In this document: positions 26,730 through 35,038 of the stretch, piece after piece
Layout of the letters: every line of letters begins with the position of its first letter
Position numbering within the stretch: the first letter of the stretch is position 1
Assembly (NCBI RefSeq): GCF_900113765.1
Contig: NZ_FOQO01000004.1
Coordinates: 124,001 to 188,000, forward strand
Length of the DNA stretch: 64,000 nucleotides
Reading direction: 5' to 3'
From: Parapedobacter indicus
GTDB lineage: Bacteria > Bacteroidota > Bacteroidia > Sphingobacteriales > Sphingobacteriaceae
Made by a program: the position numbers and the translations under genes
The notes under the pieces: model-generated
Databases searched by the model: none
Told to the model about the DNA's origin: nothing
The model's input: the letters and a program-made list of their open reading frames with translations, nothing else

Positions 26730-27935
26730 TTAACGAGCCAGCACGATGAGCTTATTTTGTCCACCTTCTTTTTCTATGCTGAATCGGACTCCTCCCTCTT
26801 GCAGGATCTCCAGCACCTCTTGTAATGATTTATCCCGGTTGATTTCGCCGTAAAAATGGGTGTCGGGTATCTGGCCCTGATAATGCACTTCCAAATCATA
26901 CCACCGGCTCAATTGGTCTATCGCAACCGCTAGCCGGGTTTCATCAAAATAAAAGACTCCTTTTTTCCAGCCAACGTAACTCGCTACCTTAACATTGCGG
27001 ACATCGATCTGCGTCCCTCTGGAGTTTGCTGCTTGTTGGCCGGGATCAAGCACCACCGACGTCAGATTCGTAGCATCGTTGCCTGTGAGTGCCACCTTAA
27101 TCCGTCCTTGTACCAATGTCGTTTGGGTCTCGGCAGCATCCGGGTAGGCGGAAACGTTGAATTCTGTGCCCAATACGTCCACTTCCTGGCCATTGCTGAT
27201 CACCTTAAATACCTTGCGCTCATCGTGCGCAACGGCAAAGTATCCTTCTCCGTCAAGTGTTACGACTCGCTCATCTCCGGTGAATTGTGCGGGATACGTC
27301 AACGACGACTCGGCATTTAGCCAGACTTTGGTGCTGTCGGGTAACGTGATTTGATAGGTGCCTCCTCGTGGTGTGGCAAGCGTATAAAAAACAGTTTTCG
27401 ACGGATCGGCAGGTATATCGCCCTCTCGCTGATTGTCTAGCAACATGGCGCCATCGTCGTACCGGATTTGACCGTCCATAACGATGCCTTTCTGTTGTTC
27501 ACTAAGCTTCACCACGCGGCCATCCGCTAGTGTCAATGTGGCCCGGTTGCCGCCGGGGGCTACATCTACGTTGGCAACCCGCTCCAATGACGGCTCAATG
27601 CGACCTGAATAACCGTTGTAGAAATAAAGCGATATTGCTGCAACCAACAACACCGATGCCGCTGCGGCATACGCCCACGTGAATCGCCTCCCGTTCTGGA
27701 CTTTTACCCGAGTTGTTTTGGCGGCAATCGACTGGTAGAGGCGTTCCAACTTTTCTTCCGCTAGTCCCACATCGTACCCCGAATCAAGCAGGGACATGCC
27801 TAGCGCATCGTCAAGCTCGTTTGCATAACGTTCTGTGGAGACATAACGTTGTAATTGCCTGAGTTCAGCTTCTGTACATTTGCCCTTTTTATAGCGCTGC
27901 AATAGGTATACAATATTGGTCTTTTCTGATGCCAC
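26730..27935 (-). CDS. FecR family anti-sigma factor
   Basis: 401 residues, apparently from GTG 27935 since no in-frame ATG exists before residue 47 and a stop closes the frame upstream. An N-terminal cytoplasmic sigma-binding part (about 1-85, LLQRYKKGKCTEAELRQLQRY) is followed by one membrane helix (about 90-107, WAYAAAASVLLVAAISLYFY), the FecR domain and a C-terminal DUF4974-like segment (FYFDETRLAVAIDQLSRWYDLEVHY). It would hold the upstream ECF sigma factor and release it when the STN domain of the SusC protein touches its periplasmic part. Confidence 0.92.
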   Translation of the reverse strand: MASEKTNIVYLLQRYKKGKCTEAELRQLQRYVSTERYANELDDALGMSLLDSGYDVGLAEEKLERLYQSIAAKTTRVKVQNGRRFTWAYAAAASVLLVAAISLYFYNGYSGRIEPSLERVANVDVAPGGNRATLTLADGRVVKLSEQQKGIVMDGQIRYDDGAMLLDNQREGDIPADPSKTVFYTLATPRGGTYQITLPDSTKVWLNAESSLTYPAQFTGDERVVTLDGEGYFAVAHDERKVFKVISNGQEVDVLGTEFNVSAYPDAAETQTTLVQGRIKVALTGNDATNLTSVVLDPGQQAANSRGTQIDVRNVKVASYVGWKKGVFYFDETRLAVAIDQLSRWYDLEVHYQGQIPDTHFYGEINRDKSLQEVLEILQEGGVRFSIEKEGGQNKLIVLAR

Positions 27936-27999
27936 GGCATGTGTTTATAATAGGAATACACCTGAAAAGATCACAAGGTCTGCTCTGCGCACAACTTTT

Positions 28000-28629
28000 T
28001 TAGGAAGTGGTTAACAGCCACAGGGTCAGCAAAAGTGCAGAATACCCCCCTCCCTGTATTAACCGGTCTTTGATAAACTTATTGGCTTTGACGATATGAT
28101 CGCGCACGGTAGCCTCCGATATCCCCAATTGTTCGGCCACTTGTCGATAACTCAGTCCATCGACTTTGCACATGCGGAAAATCCGCTGTCGCTGCGTCGG
28201 TAATTCACTGATCGCCCCGTGCAGCAGCGCTTCCGTTTCTTTCGCATTCAGGGAGTCGACCACTGTGTCATCGCTATCTACATACCCGCGCGCCATTTGA
28301 ATTGCTGCTTCGATTTCCAGTTGTAGCCGACGCCTGAAATTGAATGCAAAGTGGCGTGAACAGGTAAATAAATAGGCTCTGAAAGATTGATTGGGATCGA
28401 TGTGTTCCCGGTGTTCCCATATCTTTACAAACACATCCTGAAGCAGGTCATCTGCCACTGTTTCGTCGTGTACCAGCCGAAGTATGTTGCCGTAAATGGC
28501 TCGGCTGTATCGATCATAAACCCACCGGAACGCCATTTCCTCACCCAGCTGCAACCGGGCTAACATTTCCTGTTCATCGATATCATTATGGCTTACAGAC
28601 ATATCAGATTCCGGTGCTAAGTTTGGCAT
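28000..28629 (-). CDS. ECF-type RNA polymerase sigma factor
   Basis: 209 residues from ATG 28629; ATG 28602 is a fair alternative, while the frame start at 28647 is only TTG. Region 2 contains FRWVYDRYSRAIYGNILRLVHDETVADDLLQDVFVKIWEHR split over the usual helices, and region 4 reads LPTQRQRIFRMCKVDGLSYRQVAEQLGISEATVRDHIVKA. The C-terminus ends with a hydrophobic stretch (YSALLLTLWLLTTS), a common oddity in Bacteroidota sigma factors of this group. It is 64 bp upstream of its FecR partner and should drive the SusC/SusD genes downstream. Confidence 0.93.
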   Translation of the reverse strand: MPNLAPESDMSVSHNDIDEQEMLARLQLGEEMAFRWVYDRYSRAIYGNILRLVHDETVADDLLQDVFVKIWEHREHIDPNQSFRAYLFTCSRHFAFNFRRRLQLEIEAAIQMARGYVDSDDTVVDSLNAKETEALLHGAISELPTQRQRIFRMCKVDGLSYRQVAEQLGISEATVRDHIVKANKFIKDRLIQGGGYSALLLTLWLLTTS

Positions 28630-28731
28630 TTTATATGAAGATCGCAAACCAGAGCCATCAATCTATTTGTACCATCGTTAACAAATGTTAAACTCCTTGA
28701 CCGTAAATCCGCTCCCGACTACTTTTACGGC

Positions 28732-29505
28732 ATGTATCACCGATGTTTCCCCATATTCCGCTATCTGCCTCTACTACTTTGTTGTGCATTCCCCTTTCAA
28801 AAAGGATGGTCACAAAATCTGGAAGGCATAGTCTACGACCAACATACCGGAGAGGCTGTTCGGGGAGTGAGCATCACATGGGGTACGATGCGTACCGTCT
28901 CCGATATAGCAGGCCGGTTCAGGCTACCTAATTCCACCCGTTTTCCTGTAATGCTTACCGCTTCACACATCGGTTATGATTCGGTGACTATCAAGCTGTA
29001 TGCATTGCCCGATACGTTGCTGCGCATCTTCCTATCGGGAAAGACATTCGACCTTGATGAAGTCACGGTACTTGGCAAACGTAACTCCGTACAGGATTCA
29101 CTGTGGATGCGTCGGGAATTTAACGACCAGTTCAATTTCAAACCCGTGAAACCATGGGAGTCGCTAACCCTCAGCCCGGTAGGGATCGGCGTGAATCTCA
29201 ATGTGCTTTTTGCTTCGTTTTCACGCGAGCAGAAGCAAGCCAAACGATTGAAAAGCGCGTTAATCCGCGACGAGCGGGAAGATTACGTAGATCGCCGGTT
29301 TACCAAAGCCACCATCCAGACCCAAACGGAAATTCGGGATGACGAACTTGACGTTTTCCACTGGTATTTCAGACCCACTTACGATCAATTAATGGATTTT
29401 AACGAATACGATCTACTCCTGTATATCCAGGAAAGCTACCGCGATTTCAGGGCTCATCGGGATAAATACCCGAAAAACGTGCCCAGCCTTGACCGGGAGC
29501 CATAG
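28732..29505 (+). CDS. Exported protein with carboxypeptidase-regulatory-like domain
   Basis: 257 residues, signal peptide ending near GWSQ. Residues about 30-115 form a CarboxypepD_reg-like beta-sandwich (LEGIVYDQHTGEAVRGVSITWG, DIAGRFRLP, SHIGYDSVTIKL, LDEVTVLGK), the same domain seen at the N-terminus of SusC proteins but here without plug or barrel. The remaining 130 residues are charged and helical, rich in Arg, Asp and Tyr. It is transcribed divergently from the sigma factor gene. Proteins of this layout are frequent in Bacteroidota; function unknown. Confidence 0.8.
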   Translation: MYHRCFPIFRYLPLLLCCAFPFQKGWSQNLEGIVYDQHTGEAVRGVSITWGTMRTVSDIAGRFRLPNSTRFPVMLTASHIGYDSVTIKLYALPDTLLRIFLSGKTFDLDEVTVLGKRNSVQDSLWMRREFNDQFNFKPVKPWESLTLSPVGIGVNLNVLFASFSREQKQAKRLKSALIRDEREDYVDRRFTKATIQTQTEIRDDELDVFHWYFRPTYDQLMDFNEYDLLLYIQESYRDFRAHRDKYPKNVPSLDREP

Positions 29506-29520
29506 CCAACCCTGGCTTCC

Positions 29521-31011
29521 TCACCATCGGCCTCCGGCCCCACCTCCGCCGCTGCTTCCGCCACCGAAGCTGCCGCTACTGCTGCTTCCACCGGAGGACG
29601 AACCGCCACCCGAAGATGACGATGAACTGCGTACTTTCTTTGGGATCACGACCGTGCCCAGCGAAACGCGGTAGTCACAAAATGCACATTCCGCTGTGCG
29701 CTCGCCTTCACCCGATGCGCTGTAGGTTGCCGCTTTGATGGTTTTGACAACTGGCTTTTTCAAGGTACGATAGTGGCAGGAGGGGCATTCGGAGAAGTTT
29801 TTCTTTCGTAATCCGTCCCACCCCACTGTCTTAATTTCGCCGGTTAGTGCATGTTCCCATATCTGGTAGCTACGCGACAGGTTTTTTTCTTCGCTTAGTT
29901 GCCCTTCGTCCAACAAGTCGGTTTTCGCCTTCAATTGGTCGCGGTCCAATCGTTTCCAGTTACCCGAATCATCTGGCGGCACAAACCGTATCCGCATCGC
30001 GTTTCTACGTCCTAGAAATATAAAAAGGCCAATCAATGACAAAGGCGAAAGTACAAGCGGAACGACCATCCAGCGGTGGTAGCTTGTCAATGCGGAAAGG
30101 CGGTTTTTCTCATCCCGGTAGGCTTTTCGGATATATTCCTCCCCCTTGGAATATTTGATCGAGATCGCCAAGCTGCCACCCAAGGCGAGGTACCAGGGGA
30201 TTAACTTCACCTGAAAAATAGCCTTCGGATCCATCCCCGTAAACCATAGCGCAAATACCCCGATAAACAAGATCATCACCATGCATCCGCAACCACCGAC
30301 TGCAGCTAGCCCATTCTGCCCGACAGATTTGCGCCGTTTATCCGTTACAATCTTTTTTTCTGCAACATATCCGATCCATTTCATCACCGCAAATGTTAAT
30401 ACGATGATTACCAATGAATAGATTCCCACATCCTGATAACGGTAAAAAAACGACTGTTGGCGCATTTCCGCCTTCAATTCTTCCGCCCTTTCAGGGTTTA
30501 AAAGTATATCGCGGAGGGCCGATGCTGTTGCCAGCATCCCCCCGTCGTAGTTGCCCTGCCTGAATTCGGGCACTAAATATTGCTCGCCCACACGCTTCAA
30601 CAAGGCGTCAGGCAACACGGCTTCCATACCGTAGCCGGTAATGAACCGATATGCCCTGCGTTCCGTCGCAATAAATAAAAGCAACCCATTGTCATTTTCC
30701 TTTTTACCGATTCCCCAAGTTTGGAAAAGTTTGAGCGCAAATTCAAAATCATCGTCTCCGGCAAAATCTGTTACCGCCACAATGGCTACCTCCGCTGTCG
30801 AGTGTCCTTCGATTTCGCGCGCCAATGCATTCAGCGAATCCACTGCGTAGCCACTCAATATGCCATCGGGATTGCTAATGAAAAAATCCTGTCCCTGCTG
30901 CTTCGGGTTCGGTATTTCTGCGATGCTGTATTGAGCAACGGCCACTCCACACATTGCCACGCACCATAGCAAGCTATTTAATACGGTTAACGTTATTCGT
31001 TGGATTAACAT
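29521..31011 (-). CDS. TPM-domain membrane protein (YgcG-like)
   Basis: 496 residues from ATG 31011 (the frame start at 31020 is TTG). Signal peptide, then a TPM domain at about 40-170 (VDSLNALAREIEGHSTAEVAIVAV, GIGKKENDNGLLLFIA, YRFITGYGMEAVLPDA), several membrane segments in the middle, a four-cysteine zinc-ribbon-like segment (SECPSC and ECAFC) near 430-465, and a low-complexity Ser/Gly tail ending in GGGGAGGRW. TPM proteins are linked to photosystem II repair in plants and to envelope functions in bacteria, but this type is uncharacterised. The gene converges with the 28732 gene, 15 bp apart. Confidence 0.85.
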   Translation of the reverse strand: MLIQRITLTVLNSLLWCVAMCGVAVAQYSIAEIPNPKQQGQDFFISNPDGILSGYAVDSLNALAREIEGHSTAEVAIVAVTDFAGDDDFEFALKLFQTWGIGKKENDNGLLLFIATERRAYRFITGYGMEAVLPDALLKRVGEQYLVPEFRQGNYDGGMLATASALRDILLNPERAEELKAEMRQQSFFYRYQDVGIYSLVIIVLTFAVMKWIGYVAEKKIVTDKRRKSVGQNGLAAVGGCGCMVMILFIGVFALWFTGMDPKAIFQVKLIPWYLALGGSLAISIKYSKGEEYIRKAYRDEKNRLSALTSYHRWMVVPLVLSPLSLIGLFIFLGRRNAMRIRFVPPDDSGNWKRLDRDQLKAKTDLLDEGQLSEEKNLSRSYQIWEHALTGEIKTVGWDGLRKKNFSECPSCHYRTLKKPVVKTIKAATYSASGEGERTAECAFCDYRVSLGTVVIPKKVRSSSSSSGGGSSSGGSSSSGSFGGGSSGGGGAGGRW

Positions 31012-31187
31012 CGTCGCCAAAGATAGAAAACGTCGTTAAATTTAACCTCAAACTTATGGGCAGCTAAACCCCGGGTTACTTAACTTAGCATTACGTTAAC
31101 ATGCTGGTGATAGTTACGATTTAACTTTGTAACGTTATATTTCCTCTTATAAAAGTTGTCTTTCAGTGGCAGCCGGAGAGATCGATA

Positions 31188-31233
31188 ATTCGCTTTTATA
31201 TTCAACGCGATTATATTGAATATAAAAGCGAAT
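31188..31233. repeat. 18-bp perfect inverted repeat upstream of the DUF6528-like gene
   Basis: ATTCGCTTTTATATTCAA at 31188-31205 and its exact reverse complement at 31216-31233, with a 10-nt loop. With one bulge it extends further to GATA/TATC. No U-tract follows on either strand. It lies in the likely leader, between a TAACTTTG -7-like sequence at 31122 and the start codon at 31268. Confidence 0.7.
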
Positions 31234-31267
31234 TTATCTAAGTTTGCTATACAATAGTTTATCTAAA

Positions 31268-32179
31268 ATGAAAATACGATTCACGATCATAACTGGTTTC
31301 TTGCTGCTCGCGCTAGCACCGCTGTTGATTGCTGCGAACGAAGCGTCCCCTTTTCGTTCCGGTGACCTTGTGGTTTGTGGCGACGACAAAATCCGTATTT
31401 ACGACGGTGAAGCGGCACGGAGCGGAGACGCAACGCTCGTATGGTCATGGCAGGCCAGCGAGGCCAAGGGCCAGTTGCCCGAGGAATATTTCGGCATGCT
31501 CCGTTCGCTGGATGATTGCAAGCCTGTGCAGAATAACACCCAACTGCTCATCACTTCATCATCCGGCGCCACATTGCTGCTGGATGTAGCCACTAAGCGG
31601 GTACTGTTCTATGCCCAAACACCAATGGCCCATTCGGCCGATCTACTTCCAAAGGGGCGCATCGCCGTAGCCAATTCTACGCATGCAGCAGGCAACAGTC
31701 TGGAGCTTTACGACGAGCGTGAATCTGAAAAGGTACTTTACAAAGACACACTGTATTCCGGACACGGAGCCGTATGGGTAGCCGAACGACAAGAACTTTT
31801 TGCGCTGGGTTTCGACAGTTTGCTCGTATACCGGCAGGAGGACTGGCACACCAACAACCCACGATTGGAAAAGGTACACGCCTACCCCTTGCCCGACGGA
31901 GGCGGCCATGAATTGTCGCCCACCTCATCGGGACAGCTGCTCGTCAGTACTCATCACCACGTATGGCTGGCAGATATGAAAACCGGCACTTTCACGCTAT
32001 TCGAACCACTGAAAGACCACGAAAACATCAAGTCGGCCAACTACGACGCCACAACCGGGGCGCTCGTATATACCGTTGCCGAGGAAAGTTGGTGGACACA
32101 CCATGTGTATGGGGTAAATCCCGATTTTCGCATTGAAATACCCGATATGCGGGCGTATAAAGTACGTGTCGTGCGGTAA
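31268..32179 (+). CDS. Exported beta-propeller-like protein (DUF6528 type)
   Basis: 303 residues from ATG 31268; a TTG 24 bp earlier opens the frame but the signal peptide (MKIRFTIITGFLLLALAPLLIAANEA) starts here. The mature part has repeated short strands with VVCGDDKIRIYD, LLITSSSGATLLLD, GRIAVANST, ELFALGFDSLLVYR, LLVSTHHHVWLADM, consistent with a WD40/PQQ-like propeller. I believe it belongs to the DUF6528 family. Likely periplasmic; ligand unknown. It stands alone with an unusual hairpin in its leader. Confidence 0.75.
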   Translation: MKIRFTIITGFLLLALAPLLIAANEASPFRSGDLVVCGDDKIRIYDGEAARSGDATLVWSWQASEAKGQLPEEYFGMLRSLDDCKPVQNNTQLLITSSSGATLLLDVATKRVLFYAQTPMAHSADLLPKGRIAVANSTHAAGNSLELYDERESEKVLYKDTLYSGHGAVWVAERQELFALGFDSLLVYRQEDWHTNNPRLEKVHAYPLPDGGGHELSPTSSGQLLVSTHHHVWLADMKTGTFTLFEPLKDHENIKSANYDATTGALVYTVAEESWWTHHVYGVNPDFRIEIPDMRAYKVRVVR

Positions 32180-32303
32180 GGTTAACTCTTCTTAATCGTG
32201 TCCACAGTGCGGATAGCATGCTGTTTGAGCTAGTAGATTTCGTTCCCCTCAAAGGCATAAGGCCGAATCCTGCCCCGTCCTAAAACAATCTGTTGCGGCA
32301 TAG

Positions 32304-32329
32304 GTTTATTAATAAGCGTATTAATAAAC
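32304..32329. promoter_or_regulatory. 26-bp palindrome just before a small acidic protein gene
   Basis: GTTTATTAATA at 32304-32314 and TATTAATAAAC at 32319-32329 are perfect reverse complements around AGCG. It ends 7 bp before ATG 32337, so it covers the ribosome-binding region and could be an operator or a translational hairpin. Confidence 0.55.
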
Positions 32330-32336
32330 AAGACGT

Positions 32337-32591
32337 ATGAAAGATTTCAAAATCGACACAGACGAACTGGAAAGAATCGTTACTCATCTCCCTACCGGGA
32401 TCAGATTCAGGTTTACGCCGACGGACACCGAGCCGGAAGGCTTGGACCCAGACAGCGTATTGCTTTATGACGATCTAGGGGGTGTGTGGATCGGCCAGGT
32501 GATAGCCGGCGAGCATGACGACGTAATCATGATAGCGGCGTGGGATGCCATCAACGAAAAATATTGGGAAGAAAGCCAACATTCGGAGTGA
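32337..32591 (+). CDS. Small acidic protein of unknown function
   Basis: 84 residues, strongly acidic (DFKIDTDELERIV, FTPTDTEPEGLDPDSVLLYDDLGG), no signal peptide. I do not recognise it. The start at 32337 lies just after a perfect palindrome, and a PNPOx-like gene follows 59 bp later on the same strand. Frame use and composition look genuine but evidence is modest. Confidence 0.55.
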   Translation: MKDFKIDTDELERIVTHLPTGIRFRFTPTDTEPEGLDPDSVLLYDDLGGVWIGQVIAGEHDDVIMIAAWDAINEKYWEESQHSE

Positions 32592-32650
32592 CAAACAAAA
32601 CGCACTGCTCGGGGTTTAAAACGTAAATATCGTCCTATCAAAACAACATC

Positions 32651-33160
32651 ATGAGCACAGAACACTTACAGCGCCAGGAGGCCATCGAAAAATTAAGGGA
32701 ACTAGTCGACAAAATCGATATCGGCATGCTGTGCACCTTCATTCCGGAAAGCGATTACCCACATGCCATCCCAATGAGCCGACAGGAGGTTGACGAACAT
32801 GGCAATATTTGGTTTTTGCTTTCTTCAGAAAGTGACACGCATCAAAACCTTCAACGGAACACTAAATTAAGTCTGTTGTATGCGGATGTGAGCAACTATA
32901 ATTTCCTGAGCATTAATGGAACAGGCGAAATCTCACAAGACAGCGCCCGCATTGAAAAATACTGGAGCAACATCGTGGCTGCCTGGTTCGAACAAGGCCG
33001 GGAAGATCCGCATATCCGCGTGCTGAAAGTAACGCCGAAGGACGCTCATTATTGGGACAATAAATCCAATAAATTGGTCACCTTTCTGAAAGTAGCCGTA
33101 AGCGCCGTGTCCGGCAAGCAGATGGACATCGGCCGTGAAGGCGATTTAGACTTAGACTGA
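32651..33160 (+). CDS. Pyridoxamine 5'-phosphate oxidase-like flavoprotein (general stress protein 26 type)
   Basis: 169 residues. Split-barrel FMN-binding fold: IDIGMLCTFIPESDYPHAIPMSRQEVDEHGNIWFLLSSES, then LSLLYADVSNYNFLSINGTGEI and the C-terminal VTPKDAHYWDNKS, all features of the general stress protein 26 branch of the PNPOx-like family. These bind FMN or related cofactors and are made under stress; the substrate is not known. True PdxH residues are not expected in this branch. Confidence 0.85.
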   Translation: MSTEHLQRQEAIEKLRELVDKIDIGMLCTFIPESDYPHAIPMSRQEVDEHGNIWFLLSSESDTHQNLQRNTKLSLLYADVSNYNFLSINGTGEISQDSARIEKYWSNIVAAWFEQGREDPHIRVLKVTPKDAHYWDNKSNKLVTFLKVAVSAVSGKQMDIGREGDLDLD

Positions 33161-33179
33161 AACGGACGCCAATTTTCAT

Positions 33180-33806
33180 CTAAAATCGGATACCCAGCAT
33201 AAAAACAAGCGCATTATTCCGGTAGCTTTCATTGGGCATATTGGGATCTTCGCCATTGGCAAAATTCGTAAACCCAGTTAGGTAACGGGCGTTCAGTACC
33301 GGGTCCACTCGGCTTTCTGGTAACCGTAGGCAATATTCCAGCCCATATACCCCCGCTATGTCGGTGTTCTTTACATTGTACGCATCATAGGTCTCCCCTT
33401 CGCCCACTTTGTTTTTCGCACTTAGTTTAAATGCCACCTGCGGACCGACAAAGATGTCCAAATCGATGGGTTGGAGGCGGTATTTTATCAGTACCGGCAC
33501 ACTCAGGTAATTCATGTTCAGTTCGGCGTCCCGGTAACGGATGTCTCCAATTGCAAATGCGTCACTTTTATATTTGCCCCCTAATTGCTGAAAATTGGCC
33601 TCCGGTTGCACATAAAAGTTGCCAACCACCGGAAAATTGGCGTGCACGCCTCCGACGAAACCTGCCTTACCGTCAAACGTATCGCCTGATATTCTGGACA
33701 TACTCCACCCGGCCTGTATACCAAAACCGATTTTCTCCTTGCGTTGCTGGGCATTAGCAGCCAAGACAACAAACATAAAAACAACCGAAACTATTATATT
33801 TTTCAT
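33180..33806 (-). CDS. Outer-membrane beta-barrel protein (porin family)
   Basis: 208 residues from ATG 33806, which begins a clear signal peptide (MKNIIVSVVFMFVVLAANA). The rest has the alternating pattern of an 8-strand barrel: IGFGIQAGWSMSRISG, GFVGGVHANFPV, YVQPEANFQQLGG, YLSVPVLIKYRL, VGPQVAFKLS, GVYGLEYCLRL, and a final LVFMLGIRF. This is the PorT/OMP_b-brl_2 layout common in Bacteroidota. Its start lies inside the 3' end of the frame of the preceding lipoprotein gene's neighbour, leaving about 16 bp between genes. Confidence 0.85.
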   Translation of the reverse strand: MKNIIVSVVFMFVVLAANAQQRKEKIGFGIQAGWSMSRISGDTFDGKAGFVGGVHANFPVVGNFYVQPEANFQQLGGKYKSDAFAIGDIRYRDAELNMNYLSVPVLIKYRLQPIDLDIFVGPQVAFKLSAKNKVGEGETYDAYNVKNTDIAGVYGLEYCLRLPESRVDPVLNARYLTGFTNFANGEDPNMPNESYRNNALVFMLGIRF

Positions 33807-33822
33807 CGTTGAGGTATTGCGG

Positions 33823-34440
33823 TTAAAGTGCTTCAATTGATCGGATATAAATACCTGAAAAACAATCATCCATGCAGTTTTTCGGAACAAATCCTGCGGA
33901 AGATAGTATACCGTTGTTGTCTGCCTTGAACGATACACTAGCGTCTGAACGGCTTTTCAACCATACATTGCGGGCTGTGTCATAAATGTCGTCCAACGTG
34001 ATCGGGGCGCCCGCGGGCGAACTCGCATGCGCCTCCGCATCCAGCTCTTCTTCCGTTTCGGACCATTGCAAGTCGTCAAGAATGGATATTTTCTCCTGCT
34101 CGCTGAGTTCATGAGCCATCTTTTCAAACGCTACGAGTATTTCATCTACCTCTGTTAACGTCCATCCGCTTTCTGGCATCCATACGTCGTTGAAGCGGGT
34201 ATATAGGAAATCGCGTTTGGTCACCATGCCCTTTTCGACGGTAATCGTGGTTTCCCAAGCCGACCCTGCCCAGGATGCACCCGTTACGACGTATCGATAA
34301 CTGTCGTCGCTGGATGCCTTGAAGTCGAGCCACGTTTCATAGCTCCGGTTAAACTCGTCTTCATACGCTAAATCCGCTTTTTCGCAGGCCGGAAAAGCCG
34401 TTGCGATCAGGAGGAATAATAAGGTAAATTTCCCATTCAT
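33823..34440 (-). CDS. Lipoprotein, DUF6174-like
   Basis: 205 residues with a lipobox (LIATAFPAC). The segment WLDFKASSDDSYRYVVTGASWAGSAWETTITVEKG resembles the pattern of DUF6174 proteins, where a Tyr-rich strand is followed by an ITV strand and a short loop. The C-terminal half (ILSSAGFVPKNCMDDCFSGIYI) has three cysteines that may form disulfides. It is 17 bp upstream of the porin-like gene on the same strand. Function unknown. Confidence 0.7.
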   Translation of the reverse strand: MNGKFTLLFLLIATAFPACEKADLAYEDEFNRSYETWLDFKASSDDSYRYVVTGASWAGSAWETTITVEKGMVTKRDFLYTRFNDVWMPESGWTLTEVDEILVAFEKMAHELSEQEKISILDDLQWSETEEELDAEAHASSPAGAPITLDDIYDTARNVWLKSRSDASVSFKADNNGILSSAGFVPKNCMDDCFSGIYIRSIEAL

Positions 34441-34534
34441 AACTTAGTCTTTATTTAACTAACGTGATAGGAATCGAGATTGCTACACGAGTTGTATCGT
34501 TGACAATAACGGTTCCCTTCCCGAAATGCTTTCT

Positions 34535-34960
34535 CTATTCGACCACGAGTTCGGTATTCCCGGATACCAGACTGATGTGGCAACAGTCAAAGGCAACGAC
34601 GTAATCGGCATTGACCACTTCACGGCTTCCGATATATCCCCGGAAATTCAGCTTGATATCGGTATGGAGTGGCAACCGATTGCCATCCGAATCATCAGCA
34701 ATGGGGTACGATCCTTGTTGGGTGAATATGTCCCACGTTTCGTCGTCATATTCCCGGGTAAAATCTTCATTGTCTGGCAAACGGGTGATCTGGATGCGAT
34801 CCAATGCGACCGGATTCCCTTCCGTGTCGGTCACCTTTACGCCGACCGACATAAATACCTCCGTACAAGCCACCGATCCACAATCCCGCGTTGATTCGGT
34901 TTTGTCGCACGATAGCGCCGCCGCTATAAAGGTCAACAGTATGTATGCGATACTTTTCAT
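34535..34960 (-). CDS. Small lipoprotein of unknown function (FDCCHISLVSG family)
   Basis: 141 residues; lipobox AALSC after a short signal peptide. The mature part is a beta-sandwich-like domain (VGVKVTDTEGNPVALDRIQITRLPDNEDF) ending with REVVNADYVVAFDCCHISLVSGNTELVVE. A paralogue with the same ending is cut by the right edge of the window at 63668-64000. The opening EGNPV...R/TRL looks like a bacterial Ig-like or carboxypeptidase-regulatory fold; the paired cysteines near the C-terminus are conserved. It lies 95 bp upstream of the DUF6174-like lipoprotein gene. Confidence 0.75.
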   Translation of the reverse strand: MKSIAYILLTFIAAALSCDKTESTRDCGSVACTEVFMSVGVKVTDTEGNPVALDRIQITRLPDNEDFTREYDDETWDIFTQQGSYPIADDSDGNRLPLHTDIKLNFRGYIGSREVVNADYVVAFDCCHISLVSGNTELVVE

Positions 34961-35038
34961 AACATTCGTTTCATCAGGAGACGAATTCCTGCTTTTCTTC
35001 GCTACAATTTATGGCCTACTTACTGTTTAACTTTGCTT

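Noticed and set aside
28630..28647. TTG start of the sigma factor frame
   Set aside because: ATG codons at 28629 and 28602 are better starts and both keep region 2 complete.
29489..29674. Proline-rich plus-strand frame
   Set aside because: It is the complement of the Ser/Gly low-complexity tail of the TPM protein.
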